Source: JAFMPW01 sp041743085
Lineage (GTDB): Bacteria; Bacteroidota; Bacteroidia; Flavobacteriales; Flavobacteriaceae
Direction: 5' to 3'
Assembly: GCA_041743085.1 (NCBI GenBank)
Contig: JBGTNL010000108.1
Span: 133,959 to 197,958, forward strand
DNA: 64,000 nt
The first letter of the stretch is position 1. Each line of letters begins with the position of its first letter. A program made the position numbers and the translations under genes. Shown here piece by piece: positions 17,264 to 26,566 of this stretch. The notes under the pieces are model-generated. The model had not been told where the DNA came from and did not search any database. It saw only the letters and a program-made list of their open reading frames with translations.

Positions 17264-18548
17264 CTAAATTTTTATCATTTAAATTGCCCTTGGCAAAAGA
17301 ATACGACAGGTATATATTTAAAATATACATCAGCGAATAAGATGCAACAAAACAGATTAATGCTATATTGATATTATCGTATGCTATGCCAATAACAAAA
17401 GAAATCACCGCAAAAATAAGTAATCCTATCTGCCAAAACATATCGTAATGCTGTTTTTCTGCAATATGGAACATGTAACTCAAAGGGCTTGCTGTAAACT
17501 TAAAAAAGAATAAAACAGAAAAAATTTGTGCAAATTGTCCTGCAATCTCCCATTCCTTTCCAAATATTACTCCAAAAATAAGTGGAGATAAAGTGAACAA
17601 TAAAAGGGTAGGAATAATCGACAGAACCATTAAAGTCCTAAACGTTTTTATAAAAATACTTTTACAATTCCCATACTTTATAAAATCTTCGCTGGCCCTT
17701 TGTTTAAACACGTCCAACACTGATCTTCCCAACAAACTTATCGGTGCGCTTAAAACTCGTTCCATAAGCGAATAGTTTCCTAAAAGTACTCCCCCAAAAT
17801 ATTTTCCGATTAAAAAAATTGGTAATTGATTGGAAATAACATTAGTGAACTCTGCAGGAAGCGTGAAATAGGGGAATCGTTTATAGCGTTTTGAAAGTGC
17901 TAATATCCTTTCCTTATTTACTTTGGAAAAAGCCAAATCTCTATTTTGGTTAAACTTTCCAAGTAAATATAATACAGCTACTAGTCGGCCGGAAACAAAA
18001 CCGATTAGTAGCCCAATTGGGGTAAAATTAAAAGCTCCTAGCCCAATCTGCACTCCGGTCATACTTGTGGTATTGAGTACTTTACTGGTTGCCATCCTTT
18101 TATAAAAGACCTTCCTGTTAAACCAAAAACTGATGGCATTAAAAACCCCCATAAAAAGTATTGATAAAGGAATAAAATACAACCACCTTGACAGTATCTT
18201 GGAATCTTCTTCACTGTCCACCAGAAAACGTGCTATCTGCTCATTAAAAAGGTAAATGACTATAAATAATATTATACTGATGATAAAAGCTATAACTATG
18301 GATAAGACGGTAATGTTGGCAGAATCTTCATCCTTTTCGGGAATGATAATGGCCAGGTCGTATTTTAAAGAAACTATGGCAGAGCCAAGAACGGCTATCG
18401 ACATATAAATAGCCAGTATCCCGAAGTCTTGTGGAGTATAGAGCCTAGTTAACACAGGAGAAAGGGCAAGGGGGACTGCCTGGGCCAAAGCAGTACCTGT
18501 TACCAATGTTATTACATTTCTTGAAAATTTGGATTTGGGTGAGAACAT
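17247..18548 (-). CDS. wzx: Wzx-type oligosaccharide flippase
   Basis: A 433-residue inner-membrane protein with about twelve hydrophobic segments. The N-terminus (FSRNVITLVTGTALAQAVPL, then SPVLTRLYTPQDFGILAIYM) is the classic start of the polysaccharide exporter branch of the MATE-like superfamily. It moves the undecaprenyl-linked repeat unit across the inner membrane. It overlaps hisH by 17 bp, so they are co-translated. A 168-bp gap separates it from wbpB upstream; I see no terminator there. Loci of this kind with Wzx, Wzy and Wzz use the Wzy-dependent route. Confidence 0.88.
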   Translation of the reverse strand: MFSPKSKFSRNVITLVTGTALAQAVPLALSPVLTRLYTPQDFGILAIYMSIAVLGSAIVSLKYDLAIIIPEKDEDSANITVLSIVIAFIISIILFIVIYLFNEQIARFLVDSEEDSKILSRWLYFIPLSILFMGVFNAISFWFNRKVFYKRMATSKVLNTTSMTGVQIGLGAFNFTPIGLLIGFVSGRLVAVLYLLGKFNQNRDLAFSKVNKERILALSKRYKRFPYFTLPAEFTNVISNQLPIFLIGKYFGGVLLGNYSLMERVLSAPISLLGRSVLDVFKQRASEDFIKYGNCKSIFIKTFRTLMVLSIIPTLLLFTLSPLIFGVIFGKEWEIAGQFAQIFSVLFFFKFTASPLSYMFHIAEKQHYDMFWQIGLLIFAVISFVIGIAYDNINIALICFVASYSLMYILNIYLSYSFAKGNLNDKNLGDNHC

Positions 18549-18716
18549 ATTATTCTTCTAACCTCTTCAAATAACTGGCTAAGGGCTCGCTGGCTTAGCG
18601 GTCCGCATTGTTATACTCAGAGCTTTTCTATGATTTTTAAAAGCAGTAATGGAAAAATCTAGAGTGCTATTCAAAGGTATTAAACTGTTTTTCAAATTTT
18701 TTATGGCTCCCTGTAA

Positions 18717-19661
18717 CTAGGAATCCATTAAAAAGGGATGATGCTCTCCCTTGATCCCAATGGGAGTGCTATTTCTAATATCATGTACAATCCCTATAGC
18801 TGTTTTTGCCGCTTCCAAACCATACCCCCTGCCTTCCAGAATGTCCCTGTAAACCATGGTATGAAGGTCCGTAAAGCCTCCGCTGAATTCCAGTTCTTCC
18901 CCGTCGATCGTGATGGACCTGAAGGTGGTCTGCCCCTTTTCTTTTGTATCCTTGGGCAGGTACTGCGAGTTAATGGATAAAAACCAGCGGACCCTGGCAT
19001 TCTCGAATTCCAGGTAACCGGCGGCTCTGTCCTCTTCATGTACATGGACAATGTTTTCCTGCACCTCCCCAAAGATCCAGGATAACATATCGTAAAAATG
19101 GACTCCTATATTGGTGGCAATTCCTCCGGATTTGCTCTTATCACCTTTCCAGGAGGTGTGGTACCAATGCCCCCGGGAAGTTAAATAGGTGAGCTCTACC
19201 TCAAATTTTTTGTCTTTTTTTGAATTTTTTACCTTTTCTCTTAATTCAATGATGCTCGGATGTACGCGCAATTGCAGAATATTATAGATCTTTTTACCCG
19301 TTTTTTCCTCTACATACTTTAATTTATCCACATTCCAGGGATTCAATACCAAAGGTTTCTCACAGATGGCATCCGCTCCGCTGCGCAGTGCGAATCTTAT
19401 ATGGGCATCGTGCAGGTAGTTGGGGGAGCAGATACTTACATAATCCAGAAAAACATCCTTTTCGTATTTTAATTTTTCGATATGCCTGTCGAAACGTTCG
19501 AATTCCACAAAGAAATCCGCCTTCGGGAAATAAGAGTCAATAACCCCGACGCTATCTCCTTTATCGAAAGCAGCCAGCAAATTATTGCCGGTATCCTTTA
19601 TCGCCTTCATATGACGAGGGGCTATATAACCTGCCGCCCCGATCAGTGCAAAGTTTTTCAT
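18717..19661 (-). CDS. wbpB: WbpB/WlbA-type UDP-GlcNAcA 3-dehydrogenase (Gfo/Idh/MocA family)
   Basis: A 314-residue NAD-dependent oxidoreductase. The N-terminal Rossmann motif is ALIGAAGYIAPRHMKAIKDT. The family's CEKPLVLNP lies near residue 100 and GGIATNIGVHFYDMLSWIFG near 185, which holds the catalytic His of WbpB. The enzyme oxidises C3 of UDP-N-acetylglucosaminuronate to the 3-keto sugar, which WbpE then aminates. It overlaps the wbpE remnant by 4 bp (ATGA). Length is normal and all core motifs are intact, in contrast to its partner aminotransferase. Confidence 0.9.
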   Translation of the reverse strand: MKNFALIGAAGYIAPRHMKAIKDTGNNLLAAFDKGDSVGVIDSYFPKADFFVEFERFDRHIEKLKYEKDVFLDYVSICSPNYLHDAHIRFALRSGADAICEKPLVLNPWNVDKLKYVEEKTGKKIYNILQLRVHPSIIELREKVKNSKKDKKFEVELTYLTSRGHWYHTSWKGDKSKSGGIATNIGVHFYDMLSWIFGEVQENIVHVHEEDRAAGYLEFENARVRWFLSINSQYLPKDTKEKGQTTFRSITIDGEELEFSGGFTDLHTMVYRDILEGRGYGLEAAKTAIGIVHDIRNSTPIGIKGEHHPFLMDS

Positions 19662-20050
19662 TGGTCTATGGCTTTTGGTAATTTATCAGTAATATACGTT
19701 ATCTCATCATCGGTCAAATAGGGATCTATGTTATAGGTTTCCCCATTGATATCCACAAAAACCGATTTAGCGCCTATGAAGGCAATGGTCTCGGCGGTGG
19801 CGATAAACGTAAATGGTGTGGTTATAACTTCATCTTTCGAGCATATCCCAAGGGCCGGCAATGCATCCGTTCCGGAGGAACAAGCTAGGGCATGATCGCA
19901 TCCCAAAAATTCCCGCAGGTTCTTTTCAAATTCCTCCGTTTCCTTTCCTAAAATATAGCGTGCAGAGGACATTACCTCCAACGATACTTCTTTAATCTCG
20001 CCTTTGCGTTCCCTGTAGGCCTTCTGAAGATTGGCAAAATCAATGTTCAT
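19658..20050 (-). pseudogene. wbpE: Internally deleted WbpE-type aminotransferase (DegT/DnrJ/EryC1 family)
   Basis: Only 130 codons against about 360 in intact relatives. Residues 1-110 match the family N-terminus: FANLQKAYRERK, SSARYILGKETEEFE, CSSGTDAL, DEVITTPFTFIATAETIAF, FVDINGETYNIDP. Residue 111 onwards, PYLTDDEITYITDKLPKAI, matches the extreme C-terminus of the same family. The two ends are joined in frame at about base 19721, so some 225 central residues are missing, including the Lys that binds pyridoxal phosphate. A second small gap of about 4 residues follows SSGTDAL near residue 64. Such a protein cannot transaminate. The reading frame and the ATGA overlap with wbpB are intact, so expression of the downstream genes would not be disturbed. 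Confidence 0.88.
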
Positions 20051-20058
20051 AGTGTAAA

Positions 20059-20640
20059 CTAGCTTATTCTGGAGACCTTATCGTTGTCTAACCTGTATTT
20101 CTGACCGCTCTCAGGGCAGACTGCCATTCCTTCATTATCAAACTCCAAACGATGCCCGTATTCTCCCACCCAACCAATTTGTTTTGCAGGGTTTCCCACC
20201 AAAAGCGCAAAAGCCGGCACATCCCTGGTTACTACGGCGCCAGCCCCTATAAAGGCATACTCTCCGATGTCATGGCCACATACAATAGTGGCATTTGCCC
20301 CGATAGAGGCTCCTTTTTTTACGATCGTTCCGGAATATTGCCCTCTTCTGTTAATAGCGCTTCGGGGGTTAATAACATTGGTAAAAACCATGGAGGGTCC
20401 CAGAAAAACATCATCTTCGCACACCACGCCCGTGTATACGGAAACGTTGTTCTGAACCTTGACATTGTTACCAAGTATAACCTTCGGAGAAATGACAACA
20501 TTCTGCCCGATATTGCACTTTTCACCAATCTTCGATTTGTACATGATATGGGAAAAATGCCATATTTTGGTTTCTTTGCCAATTATACAACCATCATCCA
20601 CGATTGCCGTTTCATGTGCAAAATAGTTCTCTGAGTCCAT
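20059..20640 (-). CDS. wbpD: WbpD/WlbB-type UDP-amino sugar N-acetyltransferase
   Basis: A 193-residue left-handed beta-helix acyltransferase. Hexapeptide turns run from about residue 15 to 150 (ETAIVDDGCIIGKETKIWHF, IGEKCNIGQNVVIS, VKVQNNVSVYTGV, GASIGANATIVCGHDIGEYA). The C-terminus CPESGQKYRL is typical of the WbpD group. It should acetylate the 3-amino group of UDP-GlcNAc(3N)A made by WbpE, using acetyl-CoA. It lies 8 bp upstream of the wbpE remnant and 1 bp downstream of rmlD. Confidence 0.9.
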   Translation of the reverse strand: MDSENYFAHETAIVDDGCIIGKETKIWHFSHIMYKSKIGEKCNIGQNVVISPKVILGNNVKVQNNVSVYTGVVCEDDVFLGPSMVFTNVINPRSAINRRGQYSGTIVKKGASIGANATIVCGHDIGEYAFIGAGAVVTRDVPAFALLVGNPAKQIGWVGEYGHRLEFDNEGMAVCPESGQKYRLDNDKVSRIS

Positions 20641-20641
20641 A

Positions 20642-21427
20642 TTAGCTGTCTTCCTGTTTTAGAACACTATTCCTTGGTCTGGCCGCAAAAGTACGATAAT
20701 TCGTATCCTTTACAAGCCGGACTTCATCCTCCAGGCCATTTTCTTTGAGAATTGACTGGGCAAATTGAAACCACGTCATAGCTTTCCCATCCGTAAAATG
20801 GTTAATGCCGTAATCCTTACGCCCGGAAAGGATATTTTCGAGGATATAATTCGCCAGGCTATTGGCGTTTGTGGGGCAACCCAACTGAGCATTGGTTACT
20901 GAGAGGGTATCTCCTTTCCGGGCCTTATCTAATATTGTATTGTAAAAGTTATTACCAAATTCCGAATACAGCCAGGAGGTCCTGATAATGTAATAGGCAT
21001 CCAGGGTATTCCGGACATGTTGTTCCCCTGCCAGTTTTGATCTGCCGTATTCGTTGATAGGGTTGGGCTCATCCGTAGTTACATAAGGGGTATTCTTTTC
21101 CCCGTCAAAAACATAGTCCGTAGAAATATGGATCAGGGTAACCTCGTGGGACCTGGAGGCCAAAGCGAGATACCTTACGCCCTCGGCATTCACCTGAAAA
21201 GCGATTTCCGGTGTTTTTTCGGCCTGCTCAACATTAGTGTAGGCCGCGCAATTAATGCAGAACTGATAACCCCCTGCAGCAAAAACCGAATTTACCTTTT
21301 CCGGATCCGTAATGTCCAGGTGATGCGCATCCAGGAAGTGAAATTGCAATTTCCTATACTTTTCTGCAATCTTTTGAATGCATTTTCCCAACTGACCTTT
21401 CGACCCGGTCACCAAAACCCTGATCAT
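20642..21427 (-). CDS. rfbD: dTDP-4-dehydrorhamnose reductase (RmlD)
   Basis: A 261-residue NAD(P)H-dependent short-chain type reductase, last step of dTDP-L-rhamnose synthesis. It shows the nucleotide motif VTGSKGQLG, INCAAYTNVEQAE, HISTDYVFDGE, and the catalytic pair YGRSK near residue 128. It ends RPRNSVLKQEDS, somewhat shorter than the usual 285-300 residues but with the C-terminal core kept. It overlaps rmlC by 4 bp and is followed 1 bp later by wbpD, so rhamnose and diacetamido-uronate genes share one transcript. Confidence 0.93.
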   Translation of the reverse strand: MIRVLVTGSKGQLGKCIQKIAEKYRKLQFHFLDAHHLDITDPEKVNSVFAAGGYQFCINCAAYTNVEQAEKTPEIAFQVNAEGVRYLALASRSHEVTLIHISTDYVFDGEKNTPYVTTDEPNPINEYGRSKLAGEQHVRNTLDAYYIIRTSWLYSEFGNNFYNTILDKARKGDTLSVTNAQLGCPTNANSLANYILENILSGRKDYGINHFTDGKAMTWFQFAQSILKENGLEDEVRLVKDTNYRTFAARPRNSVLKQEDS

Positions 21428-21966
21428 AATTTTAATTCTTTAAGGGTGGGGAGGCTTTTATCTTTTTGTGACAGTATCAGGTGATCATCGGGGTATTCCC
21501 AATCAATATTCAATTCGGGGTCATTGTAGATGATTCCGGCCTCAGCTTCTGCCTGATAGTATTGATCGCACTTATACACAAATACGGCATCCTTCGTAAG
21601 CGCCAGAAAACCGTGTGCCAATCCCTTTGGTATGAACAGCATTTTACGATTTTCTTCCGACAAGTGGGCCTTGTAATGCGCCCCAAAAGTAGGGCTGCCT
21701 TTTCTTATATCCGCAACAATGTCTAAAACTTCCCCATTGATTACACGAACCAACTTGGCCTGGGCATACCGGCCTTTTTGAAAATGAAGCCCGCGCAGCA
21801 CTCCTTTTTGTGACCTTGAATGATTGTCCTGTACGAAATATATTCTTCCCAGGTGTTTTTCCAGATCATTCTGATTGTACGATTCAAAAAAAGAACCGCG
21901 TTCGTCTATAAAGACTTTTGGCTCTATCAGAAAACAGCCTGCTATGTGTGTTTCGGTTATCGTCAC
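21424..21966 (-). CDS. rfbC: dTDP-4-dehydrorhamnose 3,5-epimerase (RmlC)
   Basis: A 180-residue cupin enzyme of normal length. FDEARG-type start appears as FIDERGSFFESYN, then DNHSRSQKGVLRGLHFQKG with the catalytic His, VVDIRKGSPTFG-like VADIRKGSPTFG, and FIPKGLAHGF. It acts between RmlB and RmlD. It follows rmlA after 29 bp and overlaps rmlD by 4 bp. Confidence 0.93.
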   Translation of the reverse strand: MTITETHIAGCFLIEPKVFIDERGSFFESYNQNDLEKHLGRIYFVQDNHSRSQKGVLRGLHFQKGRYAQAKLVRVINGEVLDIVADIRKGSPTFGAHYKAHLSEENRKMLFIPKGLAHGFLALTKDAVFVYKCDQYYQAEAEAGIIYNDPELNIDWEYPDDHLILSQKDKSLPTLKELKL

Positions 21967-21995
21967 CTGGAAAATTCTATATGTTCGCCCGTGGT

Positions 21996-22850
21996 TTACA
22001 ATTGCATTAAATATTCCCCATAACCGCTTTTTAGCAACGGTTTTGCCAACTGATGCAGCTGTTCCCTGCTAATATATCCGCGGGTATAAGCGACTTCCTC
22101 AATAGCGCCTATCTTGAGGCCCTGGCGTTCCTCAATAACCTCAACAAACTGAGCTGCCTGCATTAACGAACTAAAGGTACCAGTGTCTAGCCAGGCGGTG
22201 CCCCTATCCAGGATGCTAACCTTCAATTTTCCTTTTTTTAAATACGCCTTGTTGATATCGGTGATTTCCAATTCGCCCCTTTCACTGGGGTTTATGCTTT
22301 TGGCAATGGCCACCACTTCATTGTCGTAGAAATAAATACCCGGAACTGCGTAATTGGTTTTAGGGTGCTTCGGCTTTTCCTCAATGGAAATGGCATCCCC
22401 GTTGCTATCCAGTTCAACAACACCATAGCGTTCCGGATCCGTCACATGATAGCCATATATGATTCCCCCATCCGGGTCGTTATTCTCCCGCAAGAGCTTT
22501 GAAAGTCCGGAGCCGTAAAAAATATTGTCGCCCAATATTAGCGCCACTTTGTTATTGCCAATAAAGTCGCTCCCTATAATAAAAGCCTCCGCCAAACCGT
22601 GCGGTTCTTCCTGTACGGCATAGGAAAAGTTACATCCCAGCTGGGAACCGTCTCCAAGGAGCTTTTTAAAAAGCGGGACATCCACAGGCCGGGTAATAAG
22701 GAGTATTTCCCGTATCCCGGCGTCCATAAGGGTGGCCAGGGGATAGTAGATCATGGGTTTATCATACACTGGCATAAGTTGTTTACTTACTGCCAGTGTT
22801 ATAGGGTGTAACCTGGTTCCGGAGCCTCCGGCCAATACAATTCCTTTCAT
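21996..22850 (-). CDS. rfbA: Glucose-1-phosphate thymidylyltransferase (RmlA)
   Basis: A 284-residue nucleotidyltransferase that makes dTDP-glucose from dTTP and glucose-1-phosphate. The N-terminal GIVLAGGSGTRLHPITLAVS is the substrate-binding loop. KPMIYYPLATLMDAG, LGDNIFYG, and IEEKPKHPKTNYAVPG follow in normal order. It starts 1 bp from the rmlB stop codon. Length and motifs are fully typical. Confidence 0.95.
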   Translation of the reverse strand: MKGIVLAGGSGTRLHPITLAVSKQLMPVYDKPMIYYPLATLMDAGIREILLITRPVDVPLFKKLLGDGSQLGCNFSYAVQEEPHGLAEAFIIGSDFIGNNKVALILGDNIFYGSGLSKLLRENNDPDGGIIYGYHVTDPERYGVVELDSNGDAISIEEKPKHPKTNYAVPGIYFYDNEVVAIAKSINPSERGELEITDINKAYLKKGKLKVSILDRGTAWLDTGTFSSLMQAAQFVEVIEERQGLKIGAIEEVAYTRGYISREQLHQLAKPLLKSGYGEYLMQL

Positions 22851-22851
22851 T

Positions 22852-23874
22852 TTATACTTTAAGGTATTTTTTTAAATACCACTTTACGGTCTTCAGCAGA
22901 CCCGATTCAAAAACTTCTTTTGGCGCCCACCCCAGATCTTCCCGAATCTTTGAAGTATCAATTGCGTAGCGGAAGTCATGCCCGGGCCGATCCTTCACAA
23001 ATGCTATCTGTTCTTTATAACTTCCCTTTTCCCTGGGGTGTTCTTTATCGAGGATAGCGCACAGGGTATGGGCAATGTACAAATTATTATGTTCATTATT
23101 CCCTCCTATCGCATAGGTTTCCCCAGCCTTTCCTTTATGAAATACGAGATCCAAAGCCTCACAGTGATCCCGAACGTACAACCAATCCCGAATGTTGGTT
23201 CCATCCCCGTAGATCGGTATAGGCCCTCCTTTCAATGCCTTTCTTATGATCGTAGGGATCAGTTTCTCGTCATGCTGTTTCGGGCCATAGTTGTTGGAGC
23301 AATTACTGGTCACCGTGTTAAGGCCATAGGTATGGTGATAACTTCTGACCAGAAAATCAGCCGCCGCCTTTGAAGCGCTGTAAGGGCTGTTGGGGGCATA
23401 TGGCGTAGCTTCCGAAAAATATCCTTCTTTACCGAGGCTGCCATAAACCTCGTCTGTTGAAATATGGTGAAACCGCTGTTCTCTCCGGCTTTCCTCCCTT
23501 ACGGGCCAATGGTTGCGAGCTGCTTCCAAAAGGACAAAGGTGCCTTCAATATTGGTTTTAATAAAGTGATCCGGTGCCCCGATAGAATTATCTACATGCG
23601 ATTCTGCGGCAAAATGGATGACATGACTTATCCGGTGTTCATCAAAAACAGCATGCACCAGCTGCTTATTGCATATATCACCCTGTACAAAGGCATATTG
23701 ATCATTTCCCTCAACTCCGGCCAAATTCCCGAGATCCCCGGCATAAGTCAGTTTGTCTAAATTCACAACCCTGGCCCCGGGATATTTTTCCAGGAAATAA
23801 GGAATAAAATTACTGCCGATAAACCCTGCGCCCCCTGTGATCAAAACATTCTGACTCCTGTTGAAAGTGTTCAT
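22852..23874 (-). CDS. rfbB: dTDP-glucose 4,6-dehydratase (RmlB)
   Basis: A 340-residue extended short-chain dehydrogenase. It has the NAD motif ITGGAGFIGSNFIPYFL, HFAAESHVDNSI, STDEVYGSLG, the catalytic YSASKAAADFLVRSYHHTYG, and SNNYGPKQHDEKLIP. It makes dTDP-4-keto-6-deoxyglucose. It overlaps the Wzz-like gene by 4 bp. This is the first sugar-synthesis gene of the operon. Confidence 0.95.
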   Translation of the reverse strand: MNTFNRSQNVLITGGAGFIGSNFIPYFLEKYPGARVVNLDKLTYAGDLGNLAGVEGNDQYAFVQGDICNKQLVHAVFDEHRISHVIHFAAESHVDNSIGAPDHFIKTNIEGTFVLLEAARNHWPVREESRREQRFHHISTDEVYGSLGKEGYFSEATPYAPNSPYSASKAAADFLVRSYHHTYGLNTVTSNCSNNYGPKQHDEKLIPTIIRKALKGGPIPIYGDGTNIRDWLYVRDHCEALDLVFHKGKAGETYAIGGNNEHNNLYIAHTLCAILDKEHPREKGSYKEQIAFVKDRPGHDFRYAIDTSKIREDLGWAPKEVFESGLLKTVKWYLKKYLKV

Positions 23875-24878
23875 TTCAGCTGCATTTCCCTGGCCTTACG
23901 GTTTAAGTATTTTAAGAAATCAACCAGGAAGAAAAGGATAAGTAGGATGAGGGGGATCAACACTATGTTCTTCCCGAAGAAAGAGGTCTGCACCTCCTGG
24001 GTCTTGCCAAAGTTAATAACCCGGATGGCTTCTTTCTGTCCCTGTATTTCCAGCTTCTTCCGTTCAACATCCCGAATAAGGCCGTTTTTTAGGTCCAGCA
24101 GCCCTGTGATATCTAACTGTTGTTGCTCATCCAGTACAATCCTGCCTTCCCCAAATTGTTCGCTGCTTGCCATTTTTTCGGAGTATTTTTCTACCAGACC
24201 ATCAATCTGTACCACGAGGCTCTGATTCTGCAAAATGCGCTCCCTGGCATTATTAAGATAGATGGCTACCAACTCATTGAAATACTCGTTGGAGTTGATA
24301 TAGTCTATAAGTTTCCGGGCAATACCTTTTCCAGCGTCCCCGTCTTTATAATAGACGGTGATCCTGTGATTCAAAGAACTTTTGTTGAGAATTTCGGTTC
24401 GCACAACATCACTTATAATATCGTCCCCGCGAAATTTTTCAAGGAGTTCCAAATACTTTATATCCTCATCCATATTGGTTTCCTCCCATTTCTCTTCAAC
24501 CGGTTCTACCTTTATCTGCAATCCTTTGATATGTTCAACCGATATCCCGAGTTCATTAAAAAAAGAGGTGTCCCTTCCTTTTATATTCGCCTGAACCTCG
24601 TCTACGACATCGTACAGGTAATTTTTGCTCTCCAGATTGGGCTTTACGATCACTTCCGTTTTTAATCTTTTGGTAATTATCAGATTGAGGCCTAAACCAA
24701 GGAGGAGACCAATGACAATTATCAGACCCAGTTTAAAGATATTCCTTCTTAAATAAAGGAAAAGCCTCAAAAAGCCAATAAAGATATTTCGTATTCCCCG
24801 GCCTATCATCCGGAATAACTGCCCCAAATCTATTTCATCTGAGGGAGGCCGTTCATTGGGTGGTACCTGTTTTTCCAT
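23871..24878 (-). CDS. Wzz-like polysaccharide chain-length determinant protein
   Basis: A 335-residue inner-membrane protein with one hydrophobic segment at about residues 50-70, a periplasmic helical domain with coiled-coil character (about 190-290), and a second membrane segment at about 305-325. This is the two-helix layout of Wzz co-polymerases, which set glycan length together with Wzy. It has no C-terminal tyrosine kinase domain. The N-terminal 45 residues are proline-rich and cytoplasmic. It shares one base with the stop codon of the DUF6909 gene and overlaps rmlB by 4 bp. Confidence 0.75.
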   Translation of the reverse strand: MEKQVPPNERPPSDEIDLGQLFRMIGRGIRNIFIGFLRLFLYLRRNIFKLGLIIVIGLLLGLGLNLIITKRLKTEVIVKPNLESKNYLYDVVDEVQANIKGRDTSFFNELGISVEHIKGLQIKVEPVEEKWEETNMDEDIKYLELLEKFRGDDIISDVVRTEILNKSSLNHRITVYYKDGDAGKGIARKLIDYINSNEYFNELVAIYLNNARERILQNQSLVVQIDGLVEKYSEKMASSEQFGEGRIVLDEQQQLDITGLLDLKNGLIRDVERKKLEIQGQKEAIRVINFGKTQEVQTSFFGKNIVLIPLILLILFFLVDFLKYLNRKAREMQLK

Positions 24879-26566
24879 TAGTTTGAATTGAAAATTTGTG
24901 TTAAAATTTTATCGGTGATAAGATATGTTGGTTTTACTCCTGTGGTACCCAATCCACCGGATGCCAGGGTGCTTCCCGTTTCCAAAGGATTGTCCGAAGC
25001 ATAGTAGGCATATCGGACCTTTATATCCTCCCGGATACTTTTTCTGATCCTGGAAGCCGATTGTATCGCCTTCTGATAATGCACTCCTTCCATCTCCAGC
25101 CCGATAACCCCCCAGGTAGATTCATGAAAGAATTTGAGGATATCCCTGTTTTGGAGGGAGGTACCCAAAACAGTTACCATGGTCCCTTCCAGTACTTTTA
25201 AGCCGTGCCCCTCGAAATCGCGTCCTGTCAGCTCATTTATAAATGGATAATTATCCGCCGTGCCTTCGAAAATATGTGCTGACGGGATCATTAAATCCCC
25301 TTTTCCGCCTTCCAGTATCCCGGCTTTTCCCATAATGGAAATGGAAGCTACATTTAAAAACAACCGCTGCTTCTTTTTAACTTTATAAGGTTTTAAAAGT
25401 TCATCAATACTTTCATAGGCCTGCTCCCCGAAGGCGTAGTCCATCACAAAGATAACGGGTTTTTTATCATCGGACATCCCCTGTGGGAGATCGTAACAAC
25501 ATGAATCAGCTCCCAATTTTGCCATATCGAATATCTGGACATTTATATTGGTCCCAGAAATGTCGTTAATTTCAATCATGCCATTCTTTCTGGCAAGTGT
25601 GAGCACTTTGGTCCTTAGATCCAGGTTCCTAATTGAACTTAAGGCTTCATATATTTCCAAAGAATTGTTATTTGGAAACTCTTTTGTCAGGGCCTTTCTG
25701 GCATACAGAGAATTCAATACACTGTGCATGTTGGCACTTATGATATGGATGGGTCTCTTTAACAAGCCAGCCTTTTTAAGCCTTTCTTTTATGGTATTGG
25801 CCCAGCGTTCCCCATGAATATGATGCCCCAAGCGTTCCCTGAGCAGGGTGCTGAATGTAATGGTTCTTTTTTCGCCCCCCTTTTCCTCCTCTATAGCCAA
25901 CTTACCCAGCCAATAAACGATTTTTAGAAACCGCTCCGGGTCTTTTCTGGTTCCCAATTTCTCATAGACCTCAACAATTTCGGTAAAGGATCTGCCTAAA
26001 ATAGTAGCGGCATGTATAAGGGCCACTTCTTTTTCCGCCTGCGATAATTTTGATTTCTGGACGGCGCTTTCCAGCTTAATCCAGTCCCTGATGGTCTTGT
26101 CCGAATCTTCTATCAAAACTTTATTGGCGATCTTCTGTGATTCGATGAAGAGAAAAGTTAAATGGGTAAGGATGTCATAGATATCCGAGCGGCCCCGGGT
26201 TATTTCAATATTCATTTGCTCACTGTCTATCCGGTAGCAATTTCTTCGCCGCTTGGGTGGTATGATCGCCTTAAAGTGCGATTTGGTGTAGCCCTCGTCT
26301 GAGGTGAGATTAATAAACCGGCACTGCTCAATGCCCTCAGGCAAGCGCTCCAAAACATAGATCAGTCCGTTGAGTTCAGCTTTTTCATCCGCCACGGAAC
26401 CGTATATTTCGGGACGCAACTGCAATAAGGCATTTCTCAGCGTTTCACCGGAAACTCCCAGTGGCTTATAAAATCCCCTGTTAAACAGATGCCGCATCGT
26501 AATATACAGCCGTTCTATGGCGTTGGTAGACTCCTGCGCCCTGGTGGTATTGTTTAGGCCTTTCAT
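24878..26566 (-). CDS. DUF6909 family protein with nucleosidase-like C-terminal half
   Basis: A 562-residue cytoplasmic protein of a flavobacterial family without assigned function. The N-terminal half is helical. The C-terminal half (about 340-560) resembles nucleoside phosphorylase/AMP nucleosidase folds: ISIMGKAGILEGGKGDLMIP, EGTMVTVLGTSL, and WGVIGLEMEGVHY, where the EME triad corresponds to the ribose-binding Glu-Met-Glu of purine nucleosidases. I infer a nucleotide-cleaving or nucleotide-sensing role. I chose ATG 26566; an upstream in-frame start at 26611 adds 15 hydrophobic residues that look spurious. It heads the polysaccharide operon and shares one base with the Wzz-like gene, which suggests joint regulation. 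Confidence 0.72.
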   Translation of the reverse strand: MKGLNNTTRAQESTNAIERLYITMRHLFNRGFYKPLGVSGETLRNALLQLRPEIYGSVADEKAELNGLIYVLERLPEGIEQCRFINLTSDEGYTKSHFKAIIPPKRRRNCYRIDSEQMNIEITRGRSDIYDILTHLTFLFIESQKIANKVLIEDSDKTIRDWIKLESAVQKSKLSQAEKEVALIHAATILGRSFTEIVEVYEKLGTRKDPERFLKIVYWLGKLAIEEEKGGEKRTITFSTLLRERLGHHIHGERWANTIKERLKKAGLLKRPIHIISANMHSVLNSLYARKALTKEFPNNNSLEIYEALSSIRNLDLRTKVLTLARKNGMIEINDISGTNINVQIFDMAKLGADSCCYDLPQGMSDDKKPVIFVMDYAFGEQAYESIDELLKPYKVKKKQRLFLNVASISIMGKAGILEGGKGDLMIPSAHIFEGTADNYPFINELTGRDFEGHGLKVLEGTMVTVLGTSLQNRDILKFFHESTWGVIGLEMEGVHYQKAIQSASRIRKSIREDIKVRYAYYASDNPLETGSTLASGGLGTTGVKPTYLITDKILTQIFNSN

